The notes beneath the pieces are model-generated. The model saw only the letters and a list, made by a program, of their open reading frames with translations, ran no database searches and was not told where the DNA came from. 64,000 nucleotides of DNA from Penium margaritaceum. Taxonomy: Eukaryota; Streptophyta; Zygnematophyceae; Desmidiales; Peniaceae. Position 1 is the first letter of the stretch; the number at the start of each line of letters is the position of its first letter. Below are positions 9,811 through 21,954 of the stretch, in pieces. The position numbers and the translations under genes are program-made. The stretch is from contig SZWC01001545.1 of NCBI GenBank assembly GCA_023375785.1, positions 104,350 to 168,349 of the forward strand. Direction: 5' to 3'.

Positions 9811-10420
9811 TATCAGAAATATGACTCCGACAAGGTCCCTCTCATACATCCCTTGGATAATCCGAGCGTCCATTATCGATTCAGATTCCACCCTGAACCT
9901 CCTCGGCGACGGCTGGCCGGTCACGACCGTTCCACCAGAGTCGGGCCGCCCCTTCTAAGCGACCACGTCGCCACGCGTGAGGCTAGCGAAAAGAAGCCAT
10001 TGATACCCAGTTTATCCTAATCTGTTGTATATAAGAAAGATGTTCATTCTCTCCCTAGATGAACCAGAACAGTTCTATTCATCCTGTTCCATTTGGTTAT
10101 GCGGCTTCGCCGCCGTATTCCTGCTCTACTCGTCTCTCGCACCCATTGTCTTCGCACACCACTGTCTCTTCACGACACTTTGATTTTCCATCCTCAACCT
10201 TTCGCCTCCAACACCTTCCTTGCTTCGCTCTCAAGTTCTCTCCTCTGCGCTCTGTCCACCTTGGAGCTTCAGTGCCTCGCGCAATCTCGCGACTCTAGAA
10301 CTAACTCCTTGTGCCAGCCCTCGCCGCTCTGCTTCCGTTACATCCCTACGTCACTTCCGCCTGGTTCCGTGCCTCTACTTGCTTCTGCTCATGCTGTGCT
10401 CGCTCATTTTTTTCCTGACA
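9811..10420 (+). repeat. 3' LTR of element II
   Basis: Starts TATCAGAAAT (family norm TGTCAGAAAT) directly after the G-rich tract GGGGGGC and ends TTCCTGACA. TATA-like TTGTATATAAGAAAG at about 10023-10037 precedes GATGTTCATTC. The LTR end TGACA coincides in phase with the TGACA of the satellite core, so the right junction reads as uninterrupted satellite. Confidence 0.8.
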
Positions 10421-13400
10421 AGGTTGGCATGTGCCACAGATCATGACCACAAAGTTTACCAAGTGACTTTACCTTCTACGAATCATAACACAAGTCAGCC
10501 ACGGTCAGAGTACACAATCACAGTGCACATCTAACATGCATGACCTTGCAGGTATCAACACGGTAAAAAACTGGTGTCTTGGCACGGCTATTGTGCGCAG
10601 TGCCTTGACAACGTTGTCATGTGCCCCTGACCATGACCATAAAGTTTCACAAGTACCTTAAACGGCTATGAATAATATCACGAGTCAGCCACGGTCAGAG
10701 TGTCCAATCACAGTGCAGATATACTGGACATGACCTTGCAGGAATACCGGTGGCTCGGTGTGGCTATTGTGCGCAATGCCTTGACAAAGTTGGCATGTGC
10801 CACAGACCATGACCACAAAGCTTACCAAGTACCTTAAACGGCTATGAATCATAACACGAGTCAGCCACGGTCAGAGTGTCCAATCATAGTGCAGATGTAC
10901 TAGGCATAGTATTGCAGGTTCAAACAAGGTAGAATACTGGTGGCTCGGTGTGGCTATTTTGCGCAATGCATTGACAAAGTTGGCATGTGCCACTGACCAT
11001 GACCACAAAGTTTACCAAGTGACTTTAACCTGTACGAATAGTAACAGAAGTCAGCCTCGGTCAGAGTACCCAATCACAGCGTACATCTAATATGCATGAC
11101 CTTGCACGTATAAACAAGGTAAACAACCGGTGGCTTGGTATGGCTATTGTGCGCAGTGCCTTGACAAAGTTGGTATGTGCCACTGACCATGACCACAAAG
11201 TTTACCAAGTACATTGAACGGCTATGAATCATAACACAAGTCAGCCACGGTCAGAGTGTCCAATCACAGTGCAAGTATATTGGGCATGACATTGCAGGTA
11301 TAAACAGGGTAGAATACTGGTGGCTCGGTATGGCTATTGTGCGCAATGCCTTGACAAAGTTGGCATGTGCCGCTGACCATAACCGCAAATGTATCAAAGT
11401 GGCTTTTACTTCTATTGATCATAACACGAGTCAGCCACGGTCAGAGTGTCCAATCACAGTACAAATGTACAAGGCATGATCTTTCAGGTACAAACAAGGT
11501 ATAATACTGGTGTCTCGGTGTGGCTATTGTGCGCAATGCCTTGACAAAGGTGGCATGTGCCACTGACCATGACCACAACGGTTACCACGTACCTTAACGG
11601 CTATGAATAAGAACACAAGTCAGCCACGGTCAGAGTGTCCAATCACAGTGCATATGTACTAGGCATGATCTTGCAGGTGCAAACAAGGTAGAACACTAGT
11701 GGCTTGGTGTGGCTATTGTGCGCAATGCCTTGACAAGGTTGGCATGTGCCACTGACCATGACCACAAAGTTTACCAAGTGACTTTAACTTGTACGAATCA
11801 TGACACAAGGCAGCCACAGTCAGAGTTCCCAATCACAGTGTACATCTAATATGCATGACCTTGCAGGTACAAACAGGATAAAAAACCGGTGTCTTGGCAC
11901 GGCTACTCTGCGCAATGCCTTGACGAAGTTGGCATGTGCCACTGACCATGACCACAAAGTTTATCAAGTACCTTAAACGGCTATGAATCATAACACGAGT
12001 CAGCCACGGTCAGATTGTCCAGTCACAGTGCAGATATACTGGGCATGGCCTTGCAGGTATAAACAAGGTAGAATACGGGTGGCTTGGTGTGGCTATTGTG
12101 TGCAATGCCTTGACAAAGTTGGCATGTGCCACTGACCATGACCACAAATGTATCCAAGTGACTTTCACTTCTATTGATCATAACACAAGTCAGCCACGGT
12201 CAGAGTGTCCAATCGCAGTGCAGATGTACTCGGCATGATCTTGCAGGTACAAACAAGGTAGAATACTGGTGGCTCAGTGTGGCTATTGTACCTAGACAAA
12301 GGTGGCATGTGCCACTGACCATGACCACAACATTTACCAAGTGACTTTAACTTCTACGAATCAGAACACGAGTCAGCCGTAGTCAGAGTGTCCAATCACA
12401 GTGCACATCTAATATGCATGACCTTGCAGGTATAAAAAAGGAAAAAAAACCGGTGGCTTGGCACGGCTATTGTGCACAATGCCTTGACAAGGTTGGCATG
12501 TTCCACTGACCATGACCACAAGCTTACCAAGTACCTTGAACGGCTATGAATCATAACACGAGTCAGCCACGGTCAAAGTGTCCAATCACAGTGCATCTAT
12601 ACTGGGCATGACCTTGCAGGTATAAACAAGGTAGAATACTGGTTGCTCGGTTTGGCTATTGTGTGCAATGCCTTGACAAAATTGGCATGTCGCACTGACC
12701 ATGACCACAAATGTATCCAAGTGACTTCTACTTCTATTCATCATGACACAAAAATCCACGGTTATAGTGTCCAATCACAGTGCAGATGTACTAGGCATGA
12801 TCTTGCAGGTGCAAAAAAGGTAGAATAACGGTGGCTCGGTGTGGTTATTGTGCGCAATGCCAATACAAAGTTGGCATGTGCCACTGACCATGACTACAAC
12901 TGTATCCAAGTGACTTTTACTTCTATTGATCATAACACAAGTCAGCCTTGGTCAGAGTGTCCAAGCACAGTGCAGATGTACTAGGCATGATCTTTCAGGT
13001 TCAAACAAGGTAGAATATTGGTGGCTCGGTGTGGCTATTGTGCGCAATGCCTTGACAAAGTTTGGATGTGCCACTGACCATGACCACAAAGTTTACCAAG
13101 TACCTTACATGGCTATGAATCATAATACGAGTCAGCCACAGCCAGAGTCTCCAATCACAGTGCAGATGTACTATTCATGATCTTGCAGGTGCAGAAAAGG
13201 TAGAACATAGGTAGCTCGGTGTGGCTATTGTGTGCAGTGCCTTGACAAAGTTGGCATGTGCCACTGACCATGACCACAAAGTTGACCAGGTGACATTAAC
13301 TTCTACGAATCGTAACACGAGTAAGCCACGGTCAGAGTGCCCAATCACAGCGTACATCTATTATGCATGACCTTACAGGTATAAACAAGGTAAAAAACTG

Positions 13401-16400
13401 GTGGCTTGGAACGGCTATTGTGCGCAATGCCTTGACAAAGTTGGCATGTGCCACTGACCATGACCACAAAGCTTACCAAGTACCTTAAACGGCTACGAAT
13501 CATAACACGAGTCAGCCACGGTCAGAGTCAAACCACAGTGCAGATGTACTAGGCATGATCTTGCAGGTGCAAACAAGGTAGAATACAGGTGGCTCGGTGT
13601 GGCTATTGTGCGTAATACCTTGACAAAATTAGCATGTGCCACTGACCATGACCACAATGTTTACCAAGTGACTTTAACTTATACGAATCGTAACACGAGT
13701 CACCCACAGTCAGAGTGTCCAATCACAGTTCAGATGTACTAGGCATGACCTTGCAGGTATAAACAAGGTCAAAAACCGGTGGCTTGGCACGGCTACTGTG
13801 CACAATACCTTGACAAAGTTGGCATGTGCCACTGACCATGACCACAAAGTCTACCAAGTACCTTAAACGGCTATGCATATTAATACTGCCATGGTCAGAG
13901 TGTCCAATCATAGTGCAGGTATACTGGGCATGACCTTGCAGGTACAAGCAAGGTAAAATACTGGTAACGGTGTGGCTATTGTGCGCAATGCTTTGACAAA
14001 GTTGGCATGTGCCACTGACCATGACCACAAGTGTATCTAAGTGACTTTTACTTTTACTGATCATAACACAAGTCAGCCACGACCAGAGTGTCCTATCACA
14101 GTGCAGATGTACTAGGCATGATCTTACAGGTGAAAACAAGGTAGAATACTGGTGGCTCGGTGTGGCTATTGTGTCAATGTCTTGACAGAGTTGGCATGTG
14201 CCACTGACCATGACCACAAAGTTTTCCAAGTACATTAAACGGCTATGAATCATAACATGATTCAGCCACGGTCAGAGTGTCCAATCACAGTGCAGATATA
14301 ATGGGCATGACCTTGCAGGTACAAACAAGTTAGAATACTGGTGGCTTGGTGTGGCTATTGTGCGCAATGCGTTGACATAGTTAGCATGTGCCACTGACCA
14401 TGACGACAAATGTATCCTAGTGACTTTTGCTTCTATTGATCATAACACGAGTCAGCCACGGTCAGAGTCTCCAATCACAGTGCAGATGTACTAGGCATGA
14501 TCTTCCAGGTGCAAACAAGGTAGAATACTGGTGGCTCGGTGTGGCTATTGTGTGCAATGCCTTGACAAATTTGGCATGTGCCACTGAAAATGACCACAAA
14601 GTTTACCATGTGACTTTAATTCATACGAATTGTAACACGAGTCAGCCACGGTAAGAGTGTCCAATCACATTGCACATCTAATATGCATGACCTTATAGGT
14701 ACAAACAAGGTAAAAAACTGCTGGCTTGGCACGGCTGCTGTGCGAACTGCCTTGACAAAGTTGGCACGTGCCACTGACCATGACCACAACGTTTACCAAG
14801 TACCTTAAACGGCTATGAATCATAACATGAGCCAGCCACGGTCAGAGTGTCCAATCACAGTGCAGATGTACTAGGCATGATCTTGCAGGTTCAAAAAAGG
14901 TAGAATACTGGTGGCTCGGTGTGGCTATTGTGCGCAATGCTTTGACAAAGTTGGCATGTGCCACTGACCATGACCACAAAGTTTACCAAGTGACTTTAAC
15001 TTCTACGAATCGTAACACGGGTCAGCCACAGTCATAGTGCCCAATCAGAGTTCAGATGTACTAGGCATGACCTTACAGGTACAAACAAGGTAAAAAGCCG
15101 GTGGCTTGGCACGGCTTTTGTGCGCAATACGTTGACAAAGTTGGCATGTGCCACTGACCATGACCACGAGGTTTACCAAGTACCTTAGATGGCTATGAAT
15201 CATAACACGAGTCAGCCACGGTCAGATTGTCTAGTCACAGTGCAGATATACTGGGCATGGCCTTGCTGGTATAAGCAAGGTAGAATACGGGTGGCTCGGT
15301 GTGGCTATTGTGTGCAATGCATTGACAAAGTTGGCATGTGTTACTGACCATGACCCCAAATATATCCAAGTGAATTTTACTTCTATTGATCATAACACGA
15401 GTCTGTCACGGTCAGAGGGTCCAATCAAAGTGCAGATGTACTAGGCATGATCTTACAGGTACAAACAAGATAGAAAACTGGTGGCTCGGTGTGGCTATTG
15501 TGCGCATTGCCTAGACAAAGGTGGCATGTGCCACTGACCATGACCACAACGTTTACCGAGTGACTTTAACTTCTACGAATCGTAACACGAGTCAGCCATG
15601 GTCAGAGTTTCCAATCACAGAACACATCTTATATGCATGATCTTGCCGGTATAAATATGGTAAATACCGGTAGCTTGGCACAGCTATTGTGCGCAATGCC
15701 TTGACAAAGTTGGCATGTGCAACTGACCATGACCACAAGTTTACCAAGTACCTTAGACAGATATGAATCATAACACGAGTCAGCCACGGTCAGAGTGTCC
15801 AGTCACAGTGCAGATGTACTGGGCATGACCTTACAGGTATAAACAAGGTAGAATACATGTTGCTCGGTTTGGCTATTGTGTGCAATGCCTTGACAAAGTT
15901 GGCATGTGCCACTGACCATGACCACAAATTCATCCATGTGACTTTTACTTCTATTGATCATAACACAAAAAGCCACGGTTAGAGTGTCCAATCACAGTGC
16001 ATATGTACTAGGCATGATCTTGCAGATGCAAACAAGGTATAATACTGGTGGCTGGGTGTGGCTATTGTGCGCAATGCCAATACAAAGTTGGCATGTGCCA
16101 CTGACAATGACCACAAATGTATCCGAGTGACTTTTACTTCTATTGATCATAACACAAGTCAGCCATGGTCAGAGTGTCCAATCACAGTGCACATGTACTA
16201 GGCATGATCTTGTAGGTTCAGACAAGGTAGAATATTGGTGGCTCGGTGTGGCTATTGTGCGCAATGCCTTGACAAAGTTGGCATGTGCCACTGACCATGA
16301 CCCCAAAGTTTACCAAGTACCTTGAACGGCTATGAATCATAACACGATTCAGCCACGGTCAGAGTGTCCAATCACAGTTCAGATCTAATGGGCCTGATCT

Positions 16401-17837
16401 TGCAGGTACAAACAAGGTAGAATACTGGTGGTTCGGTGTGGCTATTGTGCGCAATGCCTTGACAAAGTTGGCATGTACCACTGACGATGACCACAAATGT
16501 ATCCAAGTGACATTTACTTCTGCTGATCATAACACAAGTCAGCCACGGTCAGAGTGTCTAATCACAGTGCAGATGTACTAAGCATGATTTTGCAGGTGCA
16601 AACAAGGTAGAATACTGGTGGCTCGGTGTGGCTATTGTGCGCAATGCCTTGACAAAGTTGGCATGTGCCACTGACCATGACCACATAGTTTACCAAGTGA
16701 CTTTAACTTCTACGAATTGTAACACGAGTCAGCCACGGTCAGAGTGCCCAATGACATTGCACATCTTATATGCATGACCTTGCAGGTATAAACAAGGTAA
16801 AACCCCGGTGGCTCGGCACGGCTATTGTATGCAATGCCTTGACAAAGTTTGCATGTGCCACTGACCATGACCACAAAGTTTAACAAGTACCATAAACGGC
16901 TATGAGTCATAACACAAGTCAGCCACGGTCAGAGTGTCCAATCATAGTGCCAATATGCTGGGCATGACCTTGTATGTATAATCAAGGTAGAATACTGGTT
17001 GCTCGGTGTGGCTATTGTGCGCAATATCTTGACAAAGTTGGCATGTGCCAGTGACCATGCCCACAAATGTATCCAAGTGACTTTTACTTCTACTGATCAT
17101 AACACGAGTCAGCCACGGTGAGAGTGTCCAATCACAGTGCAGATGTACTAGGCATGATCTTGCAGGTGCAAACACGGGAGAATACGGGTGGCTCAGTGTG
17201 GCTATTGTGCGTAATGCCTTGACAAAGTTGGCATGTGCCACTGACCATGACCACAATGTTTACCAAGTGACTTTAACTTATACGAATCATAACACGGGTC
17301 TGCCACAGTCAGAGTGCCCAATCACAGTTTACATGTACTAGGCATGACCTTGCAGGTATAAACAAGGTCAGAAACCGGTGGCTTGGCACGGCTACTGTGC
17401 GCAATGCCTTTACAAAGCTGACATGTGCCACTGACCATGACCACAAAGTCTACCAAGTACCTTAAACGGCTATGCATCTTAACACTGCCATGTTCAGAGT
17501 GTCCAATCACAGTGCAGACATACTAGGCATGACCTTGCAGGTACAAACAAGGTAAAATACTGGTAACGGTATGACTATTGTGCGTAATGCCTTGACAAAG
17601 TTGGCATGTGCCACTGACCATGACCACAAGTGTATCTGAGTGACTTTTACTTCTACTGATCATAACACAAGTCAGCCACGGCCAGAGTGTCCAATTACAG
17701 TGCAGATGTACTAGGCATGATCTTACAGGTGTAAACAAGGTAGAATTCTGGTGGCTCGGTGTGGTTATTGTGCGCAATGCCTTGACAAAATTGGCCTGTG
17801 CCACTGACAATGACCACATAGTTTACCAAGTGACTTC
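10421..17837 (+). repeat. 190-bp satellite array, forward (about 39 monomers)
   Basis: A continuous head-to-tail array. Every monomer has the core TTGACAAAGTTGGCATGTGC followed by CACTGACCATGACCAC. Three types recur by the segment after the core. A has AAGTACCTTAAACGGCTATG with CAGATATACTGGGCATGACC. B has TCCAAGTGACTTTTACTTC with CAGATGTACTAGGCATGATC. C has AAGTGACTTTAACTTCTACG with CACATCTAATATGCATGACC and GGCTTGGCACGGC. A-B-C order is common. No gene is seen in these 7.4 kb; short frames of 60-100 codons come from the repeat itself. Confidence 0.95.
17833..17837 (+). repeat. Target-site duplication, left
   Basis: ACTTC at 17833-17837 against ACTTT at 21684-21688, a 5-bp duplication with one difference. 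It flanks the element at 17838-21683. Confidence 0.7.
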
Positions 17838-18441
17838 TGTCAGAAATGAAGCCTTGACAAGAGAAGAAAATATCTCGGTCTCAAGAACGGTTCTAGTCAT
17901 GACTGAACCACCTTTCCCAACGGCTCTTTGGTCGCTCGACCATTTAGACCCTTTGGATAAGTCATCCCCTAATAAAGTGACACCTGTCACCCGCGTCCGG
18001 CTAGCAGAAAAAAGCCGTTACTTTGCTCATTTCTCCTGATCTGTCCTTTTTATACCGAGGATGTTCATTCCCTCGAGTTAACCAGCACAGTTCTATGCAT
18101 TCTGTCCCCATTTGGTTCCGCAGCTTCGCCGCCGTGTCTTCGCTCTGCTCGCCTCTCGCGTCCATTGCATCTGCCCCCCACTGTCTCCTCACGGCTCTTC
18201 TCTTCACCACCATTAACCTTTCACTTCCGACGCCTTCCTCGCTTCGATCTCAAGTTCTCTCATCTGCGCTCGGTCTACCTCGGGGCTCCAGTGCCTCGCT
18301 TCCTCTTGCGACTCTGCGACTAACTCCTTGGGCCGGCTCTCACCGCTCTGATTCCGTCACTTCAATATGTTACGTCAGCTTGCTTCATTGCTTCTGCTTG
18401 CTTCAGCTCTTGCAGTCCTCACTCATTGCATTCTTTTGACA
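17838..18441 (+). repeat. 5' LTR of element A
   Basis: 604 bp, TGTCAGAAATGAAGCC...CTTTTGACA. A TATA-like TTTTTATACCGAGG at about 18043-18056 is followed by ATGTTCATTCCCTCGAG, the family's conserved presumed transcription-start area. Confidence 0.92.
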
Positions 18442-18453
18442 TGGTATCAGAGC
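18442..18453 (+). other. Primer-binding site of element A
   Basis: TGGTATCAGAGC immediately after the LTR, complementary to initiator-Met tRNA. Confidence 0.92.
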
Positions 18454-20110
18454 TTCAGGGGACATCCCTGGTACCTCGTGACCAAGTCATCGCTCTACTG
18501 CCCCCATTGCGTCCCCTCTCAAATCTGCACCTCCCCATCGCCGTCACAGCCACCTCGCGCTCCTTCGCTTCGTTAGCAGCTGACATCAGCAGCACCGCTT
18601 GAAGTGCTCCTCACGCTGAACCAACGCCTCGTCATCCTCGGAAAGCCCTGCGCCCATTCCGCACCCGTGGCCAACAAATTTATGATGTGTCGTTAACAAT
18701 AGCTGCAAGCAGCTCCCACGCTGCCGCTTGCCGTCAACTTCTTGGAAGCTTCCCTGTCGCTCGTCACCCGCTACCTCTCTTCTCGTCAACCTTGCAAGCA
18801 CCTCCGCTCTCCTCCTCTCCTCTCATCGTCCTCATCTCCACCATCTGCCCCTGCGACATCAGTCTCCTCGCACTCGTTGTACCACACCACATCCTCGCAC
18901 CGCCGTCTTGCATCGTCAGCAGCAGTAGTGCAATGCCTGCCGCTATGACATCGGATACCACCATTCTTCCTGCTCCCATTGCGAGCCAATTGGGGAACAA
19001 GCCGTCACTCTCCTGACATCAGCGGACTGGAATCTCTGCTCGCCATATGACTCCCTTTGCTGCAATCAGTCTCGTATGGCCAACATGATATCCGACACCG
19101 CTGGTCTTCCTGCCCGTCGGTCTCGGGCCAACTGTGGAACAAGCTATCACTCTCTTGAAAGCAGAGCACCTGGTTGCCTCGTCTTGCCGCCATCCTCTCC
19201 CTGCCGCAACCTCCATCTTCTGCCTCCGTCACGTGCGCATCAACTCCACCAGCCTTCCCTTCTTCGCGTCATCACCCTCTGTCCTCAGCCCTCCTCATCA
19301 TCTGTCTTCTTCGAGCCGCTCTCAACATCATCCGTGCCGCCTTCTCATCAGTCTTCCTCAGCATTTTTCATCAGTACACGTGGTTTTGCCCCTGCGCCCA
19401 CTCAGCCATCAGCTGCCTCTAATCCTGTCTCCGCATCATCAGCTCGGCACAAGGATCCGCCCGGTCACATCGCCAGCTTCGCACCAACCTGCGCCCACGC
19501 CAAAAATTTCTGCAACGTACGTGGTTTTGTCCCTGCTCCCACTCCTTTTTCAGCATCGTCTGCTCCTCATCATCCGCATATAGGACCAGCACAAGGATCT
19601 GCACGAGCTAGCTGCCCGCTTTGTAGTAGCCTGCACCCACGCCGACAGCAGATTTCCCTCGGCGCGTTGGCACCTTCCTTCCCCTTGCTGCATTCTATCA
19701 CCTCTATTTCAGCAACGCACGAGGTCTTGCCCCTACGGCCACTCCTCTTTTATCAGCCTTTGCCTCCTCATCATCAGCATCTGTGACCAGCACAATGATC
19801 TGCATGAGCTAACTGCGCGCTTCGCAGCAGCCTGCACCCACATCGAAAACAGATTTCTCGAGGCACGTTGGCTTCTGTCCTCCCCTAATCCACTCCTCTA
19901 CCTCGGAATACATGTGGTTTCGCCCCTGCGCCCACCCCGTCAATTATCGGGCCGTCATCCGCTTTTGCTCCTTTCGCTCAGCACAAGGATCCGCCCGGTT
20001 GCATTGCCCGTTCCGCGACGACCTGCGCCCACGCAGAAACTTCCACAAGTCGGATTTGCCCAATTCCACCATCCTCTTCCTCTGCCATAATTCATCTGCA
20101 ACATCAGGTC
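18454..20110 (+). repeat. CT-rich leader of element A with tandem blocks
   Basis: Strongly pyrimidine-rich on the forward strand. Blocks like CACGTGGTTTTGCCCCTGCG begin near 19378, 19520, 19719 and 19910 (the last two diverged), giving the same short-long spacing (about 142, 199) as the leaders of elements I and II. AGCACAAGGATCCGCCCGGT recurs near 19445 and 19979. Long Ser/Pro-rich frames here lack consistent starts between copies and are not called genes. Confidence 0.8.
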
Positions 20111-20145
20111 CATCGCTTCACCATGAACCCTCCTGTAAAATCTGA

Positions 20146-21035
20146 TTGTCCTCAAATTCCTGGTCGTCCCCTCTTCAACACTTCTCCTCCTCGATGGAAG
20201 AGCAACGACGCACCATCCTGCTTTACAATGAAGTTGCCTCCCTAACCGACAACACTTCTCCACTCTGCTTCGCACCTGATGGGAGGCATAACTTTGAGCG
20301 ATGGCGCCGCCAACGGCGTCGTGAAATTGCCACCCTGGACATACATGGATACAATCTACTTGACGTGATACGAGATGTTGGAAGCAGAGAAGCCCGCAGA
20401 ACCGCATGAGGAAGAAGGGAGTATGGCATTGCCCAAACTCAACTGAGAGGACTTCTCTACATGAGCACTTACGATGAACTCCACCCTATCATTGCAGCAC
20501 ATCGTCATCAAGCTGCCTTCCGGACCATCCNGCACCTGATGGGAGGCATAACTTTGAGCGATGGCGCCGCCAACGGCGTCGTGAAATTGCCACCCTGGAC
20601 ATACATGGATACAATCTACTTGACGTGATACGAGATGTTGGAAGCAGAGAAGCCCGCAGAACCGCATGAGGAAGAAGGGAGTATGGCATTGCCCAAACTC
20701 AACTGAGAGGACTTCTCTACATGAGCACTTACGATGAACTCCACCCTATCATTGCAGCACATTGTCATCAAGCTGCCTTCCGGACCATCCACGGCCTCAG
20801 GGATTACTGTTCAAGTAGAGGAGCGGAATCCCCTGATCCTTGTCCGGCTGCACTTGACCCTCCTCCATACAATGAACTTCTGGAGGAACGACGATTCCAG
20901 CTGCAACCCTTCATCCGAGATCACAGGAGAATGGAGGAAGAAGAGGAACTTCGAGCCATCAAAGAACGGCCTCGCACTCCCCCATCTCCCACTTCCTCCA
21001 ATGGGGTGGAATATTGGGAACGCCACTACCCTTGA
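20146..21035 (+). pseudogene. Family-specific reading-frame zone of element A
   Basis: Two open segments. One contains FERWRRQRRREIATLDIHGY. The other starts MSTYDELHPIIAAHCHQA and ends close to the polypurine tract, with an acidic, helical MEEEEELRAIKERP stretch and a Pro-rich tail. The position between leader and polypurine tract is constant across the family. No zinc knuckle, protease or polymerase motif is visible and I know no family match. A gag-derived RNA-binding or assembly protein is one guess. The middle is distorted by the assembly duplication at 20531. Broken in a few places. Confidence 0.45.
20272..20790 (+). repeat. Assembly duplication around N at 20531
   Basis: 20272-20530 and 20532-20790 are both 259 bp and read the same except for a single visible difference, separated by one N. 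The N marks a contig join whose overlapping ends were not merged. This is an artefact, not a biological duplication. Confidence 0.9.
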
Positions 21036-21070
21036 TCTGCCTCTTGCTCTCTTACCTCTTGTCAAGCTTC

Positions 21071-21078
21071 AAGGGAGG
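21071..21078 (+). other. Polypurine tract of element A
   Basis: AAGGGAGG directly before the 3' LTR start, the plus-strand priming site of LTR elements. Confidence 0.85.
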
Positions 21079-21683
21079 TGTCAGAAATGAAGCCTTGACA
21101 AGAGAAGAAAACATCTCGGTCTCAATATCGGTTCAATTCCCATGACTGAACCACCTTGCCCAACGGCTCTCCGGTTGCTCGACCGTTCAGACCCTTTGGA
21201 CAAGTCATCCCCTAATAAAGTGACACCTGTCACTTGCGTCCGGCTAGCGGAAAGAAGCCGTTGTTTTGCTCATTTGTCCTATTCTGTCCTTTTCATACCG
21301 AGGATGCTCATTCCCTCGAGTTAACCAGAACAGTTCTATTCATCCTGTTCCCCTTTGGTCCCGCGGCTTCGCCGTTGTGTATTCGCTCTGCTCGCCTCTC
21401 GCGTCCATTGCCTTCACCCACCACTGTCTCCTCAAGGCAATTTGTTCGCCACCCTTAACCTTTCGCTTCCGACGCCTCCCTCGCTTCGCTCTCAAGTTCT
21501 CTCATCTACGCTTGGTCTACCTCGGAGCTCCAGTGCCTCGCATCCTCTTGCGACTCGGTGACTACATCCATGGGCCTTCTCTCACCGCTCTGCTTCCGTC
21601 ACTTCACTACGTTACGTCAGCTTGCTTCATTGCCTCTGCTTGCTCTTGCTCCTGCTGTCCTTGCTCATTGCATTCTTCTGACA
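21079..21683 (+). repeat. 3' LTR of element A
   Basis: 605 bp, begins TGTCAGAAATGAAGCC and ends CTTCTGACA. Collinear with the 5' LTR throughout. Confidence 0.92.
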
Positions 21684-21812
21684 ACTTTAACTTCTACAAA
21701 TTGTAACACGAGTCAGCCATGGTCAGAGTGTCCAATGACATTGCACATCTAATATGCATGACCTTACAGGTATAAACAAGGTAAAAAACCGGTGGCTTGG
21801 CACGGCTATTGT

Positions 21813-21813
21813 N
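21813..21813. other. Single-N assembly join
   Basis: The monomer text jumps from GGCTATTGT to TGGCATGTGCC across the N, omitting the roughly 20 bases normally between them. Confidence 0.85.
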
Positions 21814-21954
21814 TGGCATGTGCCACTGACCATGACCACAAAGTTTACCAAGTACCTTAAACGGCTATGAATCATAACACGAGTCAGCCACGGTCAGAGT
21901 GTCCAATCACAGTGCAGATGTACTAGGCATGATCTTGCAGGTGCAAACAAGGTA

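Larger units (their letters stand above)
8194..10420 (+). mobile_element. TGTCAG-family LTR element, 3' portion (element II)
   Basis: Leader repeats (about 8194-9350), a family reading-frame zone (9384-9780), a G-rich polypurine tract just before 9811 and a 3' LTR 9811-10420. Its U3 is unlike that of the LTR at 3062, and the flanking pentamers (GTTAT before 3062, AGGTT after 10420) differ, so this is a second element. The 5' LTR is missing. It is broken, with one major break at its 5' side and several small ones. Confidence 0.75.
17838..21683 (+). mobile_element. TGTCAG-family LTR element with both LTRs (element A)
   Basis: Structure: 5' LTR 17838-18441, PBS 18442-18453, CT-rich leader to about 20110, reading-frame zone about 20146-21035, polypurine tract AAGGGAGG 21071-21078, 3' LTR 21079-21683, and a near-perfect 5-bp target duplication. 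The internal region is only about 2.6 kb as given, and nearer 2.4 kb once an assembly duplication is discounted. It has no pol genes, so any movement would have needed enzymes from elsewhere. The LTRs differ at about 70 of 605 positions by eye (about 88% identity). At a grass-like substitution rate this would be several million years, an inference since the host is unknown. Structurally whole, with its reading frame broken in a few places. Confidence 0.9.

Noticed and set aside
3062-10420. One single large LTR element from 3062 to 10420
   Set aside because: The outer LTRs differ strongly in U3, the flanking pentamers differ, and leader plus reading-frame zone occur twice.
10421-17837. CRISPR-like array
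   Set aside because: The units are about 190 bp head to tail without unique spacers, in a plant repeat context.
20272-20790. Biological tandem duplication in element A
   Set aside because: The two halves are exactly 259 bp and meet at a single N, which indicates an assembly join.
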